Assembly: GCA_948144175.1 (NCBI GenBank)
Contig: CANXME010000221.1
Coordinates: 59,013-123,012 of the forward strand
Length of the DNA: 64,000 nt
Source: Closterium sp. NIES-65
Lineage: Eukaryota; Streptophyta; Zygnematophyceae; Desmidiales; Closteriaceae
Direction: 5' to 3'
The translations under genes were made by a program, and so were the position numbers. The notes beneath the pieces were generated by a model. It searched no databases. It had not been told where the DNA came from and was given only the letters and a program-made list of their open reading frames with translations. This document shows positions 28,501 to 43,200 of this stretch, piece by piece. Every line of letters starts with the position of its first letter. Within the stretch, counting starts at the first letter, position 1.

Positions 28501-30510
28501 ATACGGTGGGTTGAACACACGGTAGGTTTAACACACGGTGGGTTGAACACACGGTGGGTTGAACAGACGGTGGGTTGAACACACGGTGGATTGAACAAAC
28601 GATGGGTTGAACACACGGTGGGTTGAACACACGGTGGGTTGAACACACGGTGTGTTGAACACACGGTGGGTTGAACACACGGTGGGTTGAACACACAGTG
28701 GGTTGAACACACGGTGGGTTGAACACACGGTGGGTTGAACACACGGTGGGTTGAACACACGGTGGGTTGAACACACGGTGGGTTGAACATACAGTGGGTT
28801 GAACACACGGTAGGTTGAACACACGGTGGGTTGAACACACGGTGGGTTGAACATACGGTAGGTTGAACACACGGTGGGTTGAACACATGATGGGCTGAAC
28901 ACACGGTGGGTTGAACACACGGTGGGTTGAACACACGGTGTGTTGAACACACGGTGGGTTGAACACACGGTGGGTTGAACACACGGTGGGTTTAACTCAC
29001 GGTAAGTTGAACACACGGTGGGTTGAACACACGGTGGGTTGAACATACGGTGGGTTGAACACACGGTAGGTTTAACACACGGTGGGTTGAACACACGGTG
29101 GGTTGAACAGACGGTGGGTTGAACACACGGTGGGTTGAACACACGATGGGTTGAACACACGGTGGGTTGAACACACGGTGGGTTGAACACACGGTGTGTT
29201 GAACACGTGGGTTGAACACACGGTGGGTTGAACACACGGTGGGTTGAACACACGGTGGGTTGAACACACGGTGGGTTGAACACACGGTGGGTTGAACACA
29301 CGGTGGGTTGAACACACGGTGGGTTGAACACACGGTGGGTTGAACACACAGTGGGTTGAACATACAGTGGGTTGAACACACGGTAGGTTGAACACACGGT
29401 GGGTTGAACACACGGTGGGTTGAACATACGGTAGGTTTAACACACGGTGGGTTTAACACATGATGGGCTGAACACACGGTGGGTTGAACACACGGTGGGT
29501 TGAACACACGGTGTGTTGAACACACGGTGGGTTGAACACACGGTGGGTTGAACACACGGTGGGCTTAACACACGGTGGGTTTAACACACGGTGGGTTGAA
29601 CACTTGGTAGGTTTAACACACGGTGGGTTGAACACACGGTAGGTTTAACACACGGTGGATTGAACACACGGTGAGTTGAACACACGGTGGGTTTAACACA
29701 CGGTGGGTTGAACACACGGTGGGTTTAACACACGGTGGGTTTAACACACGGTGGGTTTAACACACGGTGGGTTTAACACACGGTGGGTTTAACATACGGT
29801 GGGTTTAACACACGGTGGGTTGAACACACGGTGGGTTGAACACACGGTGGGTTTAACACACGGTGGGTTTAACACACAGTAGGTTGAACACACGGTAGGT
29901 TTAACACACGGTGGGTTGAACACACGGTAGGTTTAACACACGGTGGATTGAACACACGGTGGGTTGAACACACGGTGGGTTTAACACACGGTGGGTTGAA
30001 CACACGGTGGGTTTAACACACGGTGGGTTTAACACACGGTGGGTTTCACTCACGGTGGGTTTAACACACGGTGGGTTTAACACAGGGTGGGTTTAACTCA
30101 CGGTGGGTTTAAAAGACGGTGGGTTGAACACACGGTGGGTTTAACACACGGTGGGTTTAACACACGGTGGGTTGAACACACGGTGGGTTGAACACACGGT
30201 AGGTTTAACACACGGTGGGTTGAACACACGGTAGGTTTAACACACGGTGTGTTGAACACTCGGTGGGTTGAACACACGGTAGGTTTAACACACGGTGGGT
30301 TGAACACACGGTGGGTTGAACACACGGTGGGTTTAACACACGGTGGGTTTAACACACGGTGGGTTTAACACACGGTGGGTTTAACAGACGGTGGGTTGAA
30401 CACATGGTGGGTTTAACACACGGTGGGTTTAACACACGGTGGGTTTAACACACGGTGGGTTTAACACACGGTGGGTTTAACACACGGTGGGTTTAACAGA
30501 CGGTGGGTTG
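20050..30510. repeat. tandem duplication with unit of about 5.2 kb in the 16-bp array
   Basis: The segment at about 20050-25265 is followed immediately by a near-identical copy at about 25266-30510. The offset is 5216 bp (326 monomers) up to about 23 kb, then 5248 bp, then 5245 bp after a 3-bp loss in the second copy near 29206, which reads GAACACGTGGG. Few other differences are visible, so the duplication is recent, or it is an assembly duplicate. The edges are approximate. Confidence 0.8.
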
Positions 30511-31280
30511 AACACACGGTGGGTTTAACACACGGTGGGTTTAACACACGGTGGGTTTAAAACATACTGGGTTTAACACACGGTGGGTTTAACTCATGGT
30601 GGGTTTAACAGACGGTGGGTTGAACACACGGTGGGTTTAACACACGGTGGGTTTAACACACGGTGGGTTGAACACACGGTGGGTTGAACACACAGTAGGT
30701 TTAACACACGGTGGGTTGAACACACGGTAGGTTTAACACACGGTGTGTTGAACACACGATGGGTTTAACACACGGTGGGTTTAACACACGGTGGGTTGAA
30801 CACACGGTGGGTTGAACACACGGTAGGTTTAACACACGGTGGGTTGAACACACGGTAGGTTTAACACACGGTGTGTTGAACACACGGTGGGTTTAACACA
30901 CGGTGGGTTTAACACACGGTGGGTTGAACACACGGTGGGTTGAATACACGGTAGGTTTAACACACGGTGGGTTGAACACACGGTGGGTTTAACACACGGT
31001 TGGTTTAACACACGGTAGGTTTAACACACGGTGGGTTGAACACACGGTGGGTTTAACACACGATGTGTTGAACACACGGTGGGTTTAACACACAGTAGGT
31101 TTAACACACGGTGGGTTTAACACACAGTGGGTTTAACACACGGTGGGTTGAACACACGGTAGGTTTAACACACGGTGGGTTGAACACACTGTGGGTTTAA
31201 CACACGGTGTGTTGAACACACGGTGGGTTGAACACACGGTGGGTTGAACACACGGTGGGTTGAACACTCGGTAGGTTGAA

Positions 31281-34200
31281 CACACAACACACGGTGGGTT
31301 GAACACACGGTAGGTTTAACACACGGTCGGTTGAACACACGGTGGGTTGAACACACGGTGGGTTGAACACACGGTAGGTTTAACACACGGTGGGTTGAAC
31401 ACACGGTGGGTTTAACACATGGTGGGTTTAACACACGGTAGGTTTAACACACGATGGGTTGAACACACGGTGGGTTTAACACACGGTGTGTTGAACACAC
31501 GGTGGGTTTAACACACGGTAGGTTTAACACACGGTGGGTTTAACACACGGTGGGATTAACACACGGTGGGTTGAACACACGGTAGGTTTAACACACGGTG
31601 GGTTGAACACACTGTGGGTTTAACACACGGTGTGTTGAACACACGGTGGGTTTAACACACGGTGGGTATAACACACGGTGGGTTTAACACACGGTGGGTT
31701 GAACACACGGTGGGTTTAACACACGGTGGGTTTAACACACGGTGGGTTTAACACACGGTGGGTTGAACTCACGGTGGGTTTAACACACGGTGGGTTTAAC
31801 ACATGGTGGGTTGAACACACCGTGGGTTGAACACACGGTAGGTTTAACACACGGTGGGTTGAACACACGGTAGGTTTAACACACGGTGTGTTGAACACAC
31901 GGTGGGTAGAACACACGGTGGGTTTAACACACGGTGGGTTGAACACACGGTAGGTTTAACACACGGTGGGTTGAACACACGGTGGGTTGAAGACACGGTG
32001 GGTTGAACACACGGTGGGTTGAACACACGGTAGGTTGAACACACAACACACGGTGGGTTGAACACACGGTAGGTTTAACACACGGTCGGTTGAACACACG
32101 GTGGGTTGAACACACGGTGGGTTGAACACACGGTAGGTTTAACACACGGTGGGTTGAACACACGGTGGGTTGAACACACGGTGGGTTTAACACACGGTGG
32201 GTTTAACACACGGTGGGTTTAACATACGGTGGGTTCAACACACGGTGGGTTGAACACACGGTGGGTTGAACACACGGTGGGTTGAACACACGGTGGGTTT
32301 AACACACGGTGGGTTGAACACACGGTGGGTTGAACACACGGTAGGTTTAACACACGGTGGGTTTAACACACGGTGGGTTTAACACACGGTGGGTTTAACA
32401 CACGGTGGGTTTAACACGCGGTGGGTTGAACACACGGTAGGTTTAACACACGATGGGTTGAACACACGGTAGGTTTAACACACGGTGTGTTGAACACACG
32501 GTGGGTTTAACACACGGTGCGTTTAACACACGGTGGGTTGAACACACGGTGGGTTGAATACACGGTAGGTTTAACACACGGTGGGTTGAACACACGGTGG
32601 GTATAACACACGGTGGGTTTAACACACGGTAGGTTTAACACACAGTGGGTTGAACACACGGTGGGTTTATCACACGGTGTGTTGAACACACGGTGGGTTT
32701 AACACACGGTAGGTTTAACACACGGTGGGGTTAACACACGGTGGGTTGAACACACGGTGGGTTTAACACACGGTGGGTTTAACACACGGTGGGTTTAACA
32801 CACGGTGGGTTTAACACACGGTGGGTTTAACACACGGTGGGTTTAACAGACGGTGGGTTTAACAGACGGTGGGTTGAACACACGGTGGGTTTAACACACG
32901 GTGGGTTTAACACACGGTGGGTTGAACACACGGTGGGTTGAACACACGGTAGGTTTAACACACGGTGGGTTGAACACACGGTAGGTTTAACACACGGTGT
33001 GTTGAACACACGGTGGGTTTAACACACGGTGGGTTTAACACACGGTGGGTTGAACACATGGTGGGTTGAATACACGGTAGGTTTAACACACGGTGGGTTG
33101 AACACACGGTGGGTTTAACACACGGTTGGTTTAACACACGGTAGGTTTAACACACGGTGGGTTGAACACACGGTGGGTTTAACACACGATGTGTTGAACA
33201 CACGGTGGGTTTAACACACAGTAGGTTTAACACACGGTGGGTTTAACACACAGTGGGTTTAACACACGGTGGGTTGAACACACGGTAGGTTTAACACACG
33301 GTGGGTTGAACACACTGTGGTTTTAACACACGGTGTGTTGAACACACGGTGGGTTGAACACACGGTGGGTTGAACACACGGTGGGTTGAACACACGGTAG
33401 GTTGAACACACAACACACGGTGGGTTGAACACACGGTAGGTTTAACAACCGGTCGGTTGAACACACGGTGGGTTGAACACACGGTGGGTTGAACACACGG
33501 TAGGTTTAACACACGGTGGGTTGAACACACGGTGGGTTGAACACACGGTGGGTTTAACACACGGTGGGTTTAACACACGGTGGGTTGAACACACGGTGGG
33601 TTTAACACACGGTGGGTTGAACACACGGTGGGTTTAACACACGGTGGGTTTAACACACGGTGGGTTGAACACACGGTGGGTTGAACACACGGTGGGTTTA
33701 ACACACGGTGGGTTAAACACACGGTGGGTTTAACACACGGTGGGTTCAACACACGATGGGTTGAACACACGGTGGGTTTAACACACGGTGGGTTTAACAC
33801 ACGGTGGGTTGAACACACGGTGGGTTTAACACACGGTGGGTTAAACACACGGTGGGTTTAACACACGGTGGGTTTAACACACGGTGGGTTTAACATACGG
33901 TGGGTTTAACACACGGTGGGTTGAACACACGGTGGGTTGAACACACGGTGGGTTTAAGACACGGTGGGTTTAACACACGGTAGGTTGAACACACGGTAGG
34001 TTTAACACACAGTGGGTTGAACACACGGTAGGTTTAACACACGGTGGATTGAACACACGGTGGGTTGAACACACGGTGGGTTTAACACACGGTGGGTTGA
34101 ACACACGGTGGGTTTAACACACGGTGGGTTTAACACACGGTGGGTTTCACTCACGGTGGGTTTAACATACGGTGGGTTTAACACACGGTGGGTTTAACTC

Positions 34201-37200
34201 ACGGTGGGTTTAACACACGGTGGGTTGAACACACGGTGGGTTGAACACACCGTGGGTTGAACACACGGTGGGTTGAACACACGGTGGGTTTAACACACGA
34301 TCGGTTGAACACACAGTAGGTATAACAGACGGTGGGTTGAACACACGGTGGGTTGAACACACGGTGGGTTGAACACACGGTGGGTTGAACACACGGTGGG
34401 TTGAACACACGGTGGGTTGAACACATGGTGGGTTGAACACACGGTGGGTTGAACACACGGTGGGTTGAACACACGGTGGGTTGAACACACGGTGGGTTGA
34501 ACACACGGTGGGTTTAACAGACGGTGGGTTTAACATACGGTGGGTTTAACACACGGTGGGTTTAACACACGGTGGGTTGAACACACGGTGGGTTGAACAC
34601 ACCGTGGGTTGAACACACGGTGGGTTGAACACACGGTGGGTTTAACACACGATCGGTTGAACACACAGTAGGTATAACAGACGGTGGGTTGAACACACGG
34701 TGGGTTGAACACACGGTGGGTTGAACACACGGTGGATTTAACACACGGTGTGTTGAACACACGGTGGGTTGAACACACAGTGGGTTGAACACACGGTGGG
34801 TTGAACACACGGTGGGTTTAACACACGGTGGGTTTAACACACGGTGGGTTGAACACACGGTGGGTTGAACACACGGTGGGTTCAACACACTGTGGGTTGA
34901 ACACACGGTGGGTTGAACACATGGTGGGTTGAACACCCGGTGGGATTACCACAAGGTGGGTTGAACACACGGTGGGTTGAACACACGGTGGGTTGAACAC
35001 ACGGTGGGTTTAACACACGGTGGGTTTACCACACGGTGGGTTTAACACACGGTGGGTTGAACACACGGTGGGTTGAACACACGGTGGGTTGTACACACGG
35101 TGGGTTGAACACACGGTGGGCTTAACACACGGTGGGTTGAACACACGGTGGGTTGAACACACGGTGGGTTGAACACGCGGTGGGTTGAACACACGGTGGG
35201 TTTAACACACGGTGGGTTTAACAAACGGTGGGTTTAACACACGGTGGGTTGAACACACAGTGGGTTGAACACACGGTGGGTTGAACACACGGTGGGTTGA
35301 ACACACGGTGGGTTTAACACACGGTGGGTTGAACACACGGTGGGTTTAACACACGGTGGGTTTAACACACGGTGGGTTTAACACACGGTGGGTTGAACAC
35401 ACGGTGGGTTGAACACACGGTGGGTTGAACACACGGTGGGTTGAACACCCGGTGGGTTGAAGACAGGGTGGGTTGAACACACGGTGGGTTTAACACACGG
35501 TGGGTTGAACACACGGTGGGTTGAACACACGGTGGGTTGAACACACGGTGGGTTGAACACACGGTGGGTTGAACACACGGTGGGTTTAACACACGGTGGG
35601 TTGAACACACGGTGGGTTTAACACACGGTGGGTTTAACACACGGTGGGTTTAACACACGGTGGGTTTAACACACGGTGGGTTTAACACACGGTGGGTTTA
35701 ACACACGGTAGGTTTAACAGACGGTGGGTAGAACACACGGTGGGTTTAACACACGGTGGGTTTAACACACGGTGGGTTGAACACACGGTAGGTTTAACAC
35801 ACGGTGGGTTGAACACACGGTAGGTTTAACATACGGTGTGTTGAACACACGGTGGGTTTAACACACGGTGGGTTTAACACACGGTGGGTTGAACACACGG
35901 TGGGTTGAATACACGGTAGGTTTAACACACGGTGGGTTGAATACATGGTGGGTTTAACACACGGTGGGTTTAACACACGGTAGGTTTAACACACGGTGGG
36001 TTGAACACACGGTGGGTTTAACACACGGTGTGTTGAACACACGGTGGGTTTAACACACGGTAGGTTTAACACACGGTGGGTTTACCACAAGGTGGGTTTA
36101 ACACACGGTGGGTTGAACACACGGTAGGTTTAACACACGGTGGGTCGAACACACGGTGGGTTTAACACACGGTGTGTTGAACACACGGTGGGTTTAACAC
36201 ACGGTGGGTTTAACACACGGTGGGTTTAATAGACGGTGGGTTGAACACACGGTGGGTTTAACACACGGTGGGTTTAACACACGGTGGGTTTAACAGACGG
36301 TGGGTTGAACACACGGTGGGTTTAACACACGGTGGGTTTAACACACGGTGGGTTGAACACACGGTGGGTTGAACACACGGTAGGTTTAACACACGGTGGG
36401 TTGAACACACGGTAGGTTTAACACACGGTGTGTTGAACACACGGTGGGTTGAACACACTGTGGGTTTAACACAAGGTGGGTTGAACACACGGTAGGTTTA
36501 ACACACGGTGGGTTGAACACACGGTGGGTTGAACACACGGTGGGTTGAACACACGGTGGGTTGAACACACGGTAGGTTGAACACACAACACACGGTGGGA
36601 TGAACACACGGTAGGTTTAACACACGGTGGGTTGAACACACGGTGGGTTGAACACACGGTGGGTTGAACACACGGTAGGTTTAATAGACGGTGGGTTGAA
36701 CACACGGTGGGTTGAACACACGGTGGGTTGAACACACGGTGGGTTGAACACCCGGTGGGTTGAAGACATGGTGGGTTTAACACACGGTGGGTTTAACACA
36801 CGGTGGGTTGAACACACGGTGGGTTGAACACACGGTGGGTTGAACACACGGTGGGTTGAACACACGGTGGGTTGAACACACGGTGGGTTTAACACACGGT
36901 GGGTTAAACACACGGTGGGTTAAACACACGGTGGGTTTAACACATTGTGGGTTTAACACACGGTGGGTATAACACACGGTGGGTTTAACACACGGTGGGT
37001 TTAACACACGGTAGGTTTAACACACGGTGGGTTGAACACACGGTGGGTTTAACACACGGTGGGTTTAACACACGGTGGGTTGAACACACGGTGGGTTGAA
37101 CACACGGTAGGTTTAACACACGGTGGGTTGAACACACGGTAGGTTTAACACACGGTGTGTTGAACACACGGTGGGTTGAACACACGGTGGGTTTAACACA

Positions 37201-40200
37201 CGGTGGGTTGAACACACGGTGGGTTGAACACACGGTGGGTTGAACACACGGTGGGTTGAACACACGGTGGGTTGAACACACGGTGGGTTTAACACACGGT
37301 GGGTTGAACACACGGTAGGTTTAATAGACGGTGGGTTGAACACACGGTGGGTTGAACACACGGTGGGTTGAACACACGGTGGGTTGAACACCCGGTGGGT
37401 TGAAGACATGGTGGGTTTAACACACGGTGGGTTTAACACACGGTGGGTTGAACACACGGTGGGTTGAACACACGGTGGGTTGAACACACAGTGGGTTGAA
37501 CACACGGTGGGTTGAACACACGGTGGGTTTAACACACGGTGGGTTAAACACACGGTGGGTTAAACACACGGTGGGTTTAACACATTGTGGGTTTAACACA
37601 CGGTGGGTATAACACACGGTGGGTTTAACACACGGTGGGTTTAACACACGGTAGGTTTAACACACGGTGGGTTGAACACACGGTGGGTTTAACACACGGT
37701 GGGTTTAACACACGGTGGGTTGAACACACGGTGGGTTGAACACACGGTAGGTTTAACACACGGTGGGTTGAACACACGGTAGGTTTAACACACGGTGTGT
37801 TGAACACACGGTGGGTTGAACACACGGTGGGTTTAACACACGGTGGGTTGAACACACGGTGGGTTGAACACACGGTGGGTTGAACACACGGTGGGTTGAA
37901 CACACGGTGGGTTGAACACACGGTGGGTTTAACACACGGTGGGTTGAACACACGGTGGGTTTAACACACGGTGGGTTTAACACACGGTGGGTTTAACACA
38001 CGGTGGGTTTAACACACGGTGGGTTTAACACACGGTGGGTTTAACACACGGTAGGTTTAACAGACGGTGGGTAGAACACACGGTGGGTTTAACACACGGT
38101 GGGTTTAACACACGGTGGGTTGAACACACGGTGGGTTGATTACACGGTAGGTTTAACACACGGTGGGTTGAACACACGGTAGGTTTAACATACGGTGTGT
38201 TGAACACACGGTGGGTTTAACATACGGTGGGTTTAACACACGGTGGGTTGAACACACGGTGGGTTGAATACACGGTAGGTTTAACACACGGTGGGTTGAA
38301 TACATGGTGGGTTTAACACACGGTGGGTTTAACACACGGTAGGTTTAACACACGGTGGGTTGAACACACGGTGGGTTTAACACACGGTGTGTTGAACACA
38401 CGGTGGGTTTATCACACGGTAGGTTTAACACACGGTGGGTTTAACACAAGGTGGGTTTAACACACGGTGGGTTGAACACACGGTAGGTTTAACACACGGT
38501 GGGTCGAACACACGGTGGGTTTAACACACGGTGTGTTGAACACACGGTGGGTTTAACACTCGGTGGGTTTAACACACGGTGGGTTTAACAGACGGTGGGT
38601 TGAACACACGGGGGGTTTAACACACGGTGGGTTTAACAGACGGTGGGTTGAACACACGGTGGGTTTAACACACGGTGGGTTTAACACACGGTGGGTTGAA
38701 CACACGGTGGGTTGAACACACGGTAGGTTTAACACACGGTGGGTTGAACACACGGTAGGTTTAACACACGGTGTGTTGAACACACGGTGGGTTGAACACA
38801 CTGTGGGTTTAACACAAGGTGGGTTGAACACACGGTAGGTTTAACACACGGTGGGTTGAACACACGGTGGGTTGAACACACGGTGGGTTGAACACACGGT
38901 GGGTTGAACACACGGTAGGTTGAACACACAACACACGGTGGGATGAACACACGGTAGGTTTAACACACGGTGGGTTGAACACACGGTGGGTTGAACACAC
39001 GGTGGGTTGAACACACGGTAGGTTTAATAGACGGTGGGTTGAACACACGGTGGGTTGAACACACGGTGGGTTGAACACACGGTGGGTTGAACACCCGGTG
39101 GGTTGAAGACATGGTGGGTTTAACACACGGTGGGTTTAACACACGGTGGGTTGAACACACGGTGGGTTGAACACACGGTGGGTTGAACACACGGTGGGTT
39201 GAACACACGGTGGGTTGAAAACACGGTGGGTTTAACACACGGTGGGTTAAACACACGGTGGGTTTAACACACGGTGGGTTTAACACATTGTGGGTTTAAC
39301 ACACGGTGGGTTTAACACACGGTGGGTTTAACACACGGTGGGTTTAACACACGGTAGGTTTAACACACGGTGGGTTGAACACACGGTGGGTTTAACACAC
39401 GGTGGGTTTAACACACGGTGGGTTGAACACACGGTGGGTTGAACACACGGTAGGTTTAACACACGGTGGGTTGAACACACGGTAGGTTTAACACACGGTG
39501 TGTTGAGCACACGGTGGGTTTAACACACAGTGGGTTTAACACACGGTGGGTTGAACACACGGTGGGTTGAATACACGGTAGGTTTAACACACGGTGGGTT
39601 GAATACATGGTGGGTTTAACACACGGTGGGTTTAACACACGGTAGGTTTAACACACGGTGGGTTGAACACAAGGTGGGTTTAACACACGGTGTGTTGAAC
39701 ACACGGTGGGTTTAACACACGGTAGGTTTAACACACGGTGGGTCTACCACACGGTGGGTTTAACACACGGTGGGTTGAACACACGGTAGGTTTAACACAC
39801 AGTGGGTTGAACACACGGTGGGTTTAACACACGGTGTGTTGAACACACGGTGGGTTTAACACACGGTGGGTTTAACACACGGTGGGTTTAACAGACGGTG
39901 GGTTGAACACACGGTGGGTTTAACACACGGTGGGTTTAACATACGGTGGGTTTAACAGACGGTGGGTTGAACACACGGTGGGTTTAACACACGGTGGGTT
40001 TAACACACGGTGGGTTGAACACACGGTGGGTTTAACACACGGTAGGTTTAACACACGGTGGGTTGAACACACTGTAGGTTTAAGACACGGTGTGTTGAAC
40101 ACACGGTGGGTTGAACACACGGTGGGTTTAACACAGGGTGGGTTGAACACACGGTAGGTTTAATACACGATGGGTTGAACACACGGTGGGTTGAACACAC

Positions 40201-40257
40201 GGTGGGTTGAACACACGGTGGGTTGAACACACGGTAGGTTGAACACACAACACACGG
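31281..40257. repeat. irregular-monomer marker (CACACAACACACGG), six copies
   Basis: A shortened unit reading CACACAACACACGG, in which about half a monomer is missing, occurs at 31281, 32040, 33407, 36582, 38925 and 40244. In each case it follows TAGGTTGAA. It sits in the same variant context each time and so marks copies of a higher-order repeat. The 36582 and 38925 copies belong to a duplication of about 2.34 kb that covers roughly 35.7-37.3 kb and 38.05-39.7 kb. Confidence 0.7.
36667..37950. repeat. tandem duplication with 640-bp unit in the 16-bp array
   Basis: The segment from about 36667 is repeated 640 bp (40 monomers) later. Shared rare variants are TTTAATAGACGG (36680 and 37320), GAACACCCGG, GAAGACATGG, CACATTGTGG and GGTATAACACAC. 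The two copies are almost identical over 640 bp. Confidence 0.75.
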
Positions 40258-43200
40258 TGGGATAAACACACCGTAGGTTTAACATACGGTGGGTTGAACA
40301 CACGGTGGGTTGAACACACAGTGGGTTGAACACACGGTAGGTTTAACACACGGTGGGTTGAACACACGGTGGTTTGAACACACGGTGGGTTGAACACACG
40401 GTGGGTTGAACACACGGTAGGTTTAACACACGGTGGGTTGAACACACGGTGGGTTGAACACACGGTGGGTTGAACACACGGTGGGTTGAACACACGGTGG
40501 GTTGAACACACGGTGGGTTTAACACACGGTGGGTTGAACACACGGTGGGTTGAACATACGGTGGGTTGAACACACGGTAGGTTTAACACACGGTGGGTTT
40601 AACAGACGGTGGGTTGAACACACGGTGGGTTTAACACACGGTGGGTTTAACACACGGTGGGATTAACACACGGTGGGTTTAACACACGGTGGGTTGAACA
40701 CACGGTGGGTTGAACACACGGTGGGTTGAACACACGGTAGGTTCAACACACATTGGGTTGAACACACGGTGGGTTGAACACACGGTGGGTTGAACACACG
40801 GTGGGTTCAACACACGGTAGGTTTAACACACGGTGGGTTGAACACACGGTGGGTTGAACACACGGTGGGTTGAACACACAGTGGGTTGAACACACGGTGG
40901 GTTGAACACACGGTGGGTTTAACACACGGTGGGTAGAACACACGGTGGGTTGAACACACGGTGGGTTGAACACACGGTGGGTTGAACACACGGTGGGTTT
41001 AACACACGGTGGGTTTAACAGGCGGTGGGTTGAACACACGGTGGGTTTAACACACGGTGGGTTTAACACACGGTGGGTTTAACAGACGGTGGGTTGAACA
41101 CACGGTGGGTTTAACACACGGTGGGTTTAACACACGGTGGGTTGAACACACCGTAGGTTGAACACACGGTGGGTTGAACACACGGTGGGTTGAACACACG
41201 GTGGGTTGAACACACGGTAGGTTCAACACACATTGGGTTGAACACACGGTGGGTTGAACACACGGTGGGTTGAACACACGGTGGGTTGAACACACGGTAG
41301 GTTTAACACACGGTGGGTTGAACACACGGTGGGTTTAACACACGGTGGGTAGAACACACGGTGGGTTGAACACACGGTGGGTTGAACACACGGTGGGTTG
41401 AACACACGGTGGGTTTAACACACGGTGGGTTTAACAGACGGTGGGTTGAACACACGGTGGGTTTAACACACGGTGGGTTTAACACACGGTGGGTTTAACA
41501 GACGGTGGGTTGAACACACGGTGGGTTTAACACACGGTGGGTTTAACACACGGTGGGTTGAACACACGGTGGGTTGAACACACGGTAGGTTTAACACACG
41601 GTGGGTTAAACAGACGGTGGGTTGAACACATGGTGGGTTTAACACACGGTGGGTTTAACACACGGTGGGTTTAACAAACGGTGTGTTGAACACACCGGTG
41701 GGTTTAACACACGGTGGGTTGAACACACGGTGGGTTTAACACAGGGTGGGTTGAACACACGGTGGGTTGAACACACGATGGGTACACGGTAGGTTTAACA
41801 CACGGTGGGTTGAACACACGGTGGGTTGAACACACGGTGGGTTGAACACACGGTGGGTTGAACACACGGTAGGTTTAACACACGGTGGGTTGAACACACG
41901 GTGGGTTGAACACACGGTGGGTTTAACAGACGGTGGGTTGAACACACGGTGGGTTGTAGACACGGTGGGTTGAAGACACGGTGGGTTGAACACACATGGT
42001 AGGTTGAACACACGGTGGGTTCAACCCACGGTGGGTTGAACACACATGGTAGGTTTAACACACGGTGGGTTGAACACACGGTTGGTTGAACACACGGCAG
42101 GTTCAACACACAGTGGGTTGAACACACGGTAGGTTGAACACACAGTAGGTTTAACACACGGTGGGTTGAACACATGGTGGGTTGAACACACGGTGGGTTG
42201 AACACACGGTGGGTTGAACACACGGTGGGTTGAACACACGGTGGGTTGAACACACGGTGGGTTTAACACACGGTGGGTAGAACACACGGTGGGTTGAACA
42301 CACGGTGGGTTGAACACACGGTGGGTTGAACACACGGTGGGTTTAACACACGGTGGGTTTAACACACGGTGGGTTGAACACACGGTGGGTTTAACACACG
42401 GTGGGTTGAACACACAGTGGGTTGAACACACGGTAGGTTTAACATACGGTGGGTTTAACACACGGTGGGTTTAACAGACGGTGGGTTGAACACACGGTGG
42501 GTTAAACACTCGGTGTGTTGAACACACGGTGGGTTGAACACACGGTAGGTTTAACACACGGTGGGTTTAACACACGGTGGGTTGAACACACGGTGGGTTT
42601 AACACACGGTGGGTTTAACACACGGTGGGTTTAACAGACGGTGGGTTGAACACACAAAGGGTTTAACACACGGTGGGTTGAACACTCGGTAGGTTTAACA
42701 CACGGTGGGTTGAACACACGGTGGGTTGAACACACGGTGGGTTGAACACACGGTAGGTGCAACACACAGTGGGTTGAACACACGGTGGGTTGAACACACG
42801 GTGGGTTGAACACACGGTGGGTTGAACACACGGTAGGTTTCACACACGGTGGGTTGAACACACGGTGGGTTGAACACACGGTGGGTTGAACACACAGTGG
42901 GTTGAACACACGGTGGGTTTAACACACGGTGGGTTTAACACACGGTGGGTAGAACACACGGTGGGTTGAACACACGGTGGGTTGAACACACGGTGGGTTG
43001 AACACACGGCGGGTTTAACAGACGGTGGGTTGAACACACGGTGGGTTTAACACACGGTGGGTTTAACACACTGTGGGCTTAACAGACGGTGGGTTGAACA
43101 CACGGTGGGTTTACAACACGGTGGGTTTAACACACGGTGAGTTTAACACACGGTGGGTTGAACACACGGTGGGTTGAACACACCGTAGGTTCAACACACG

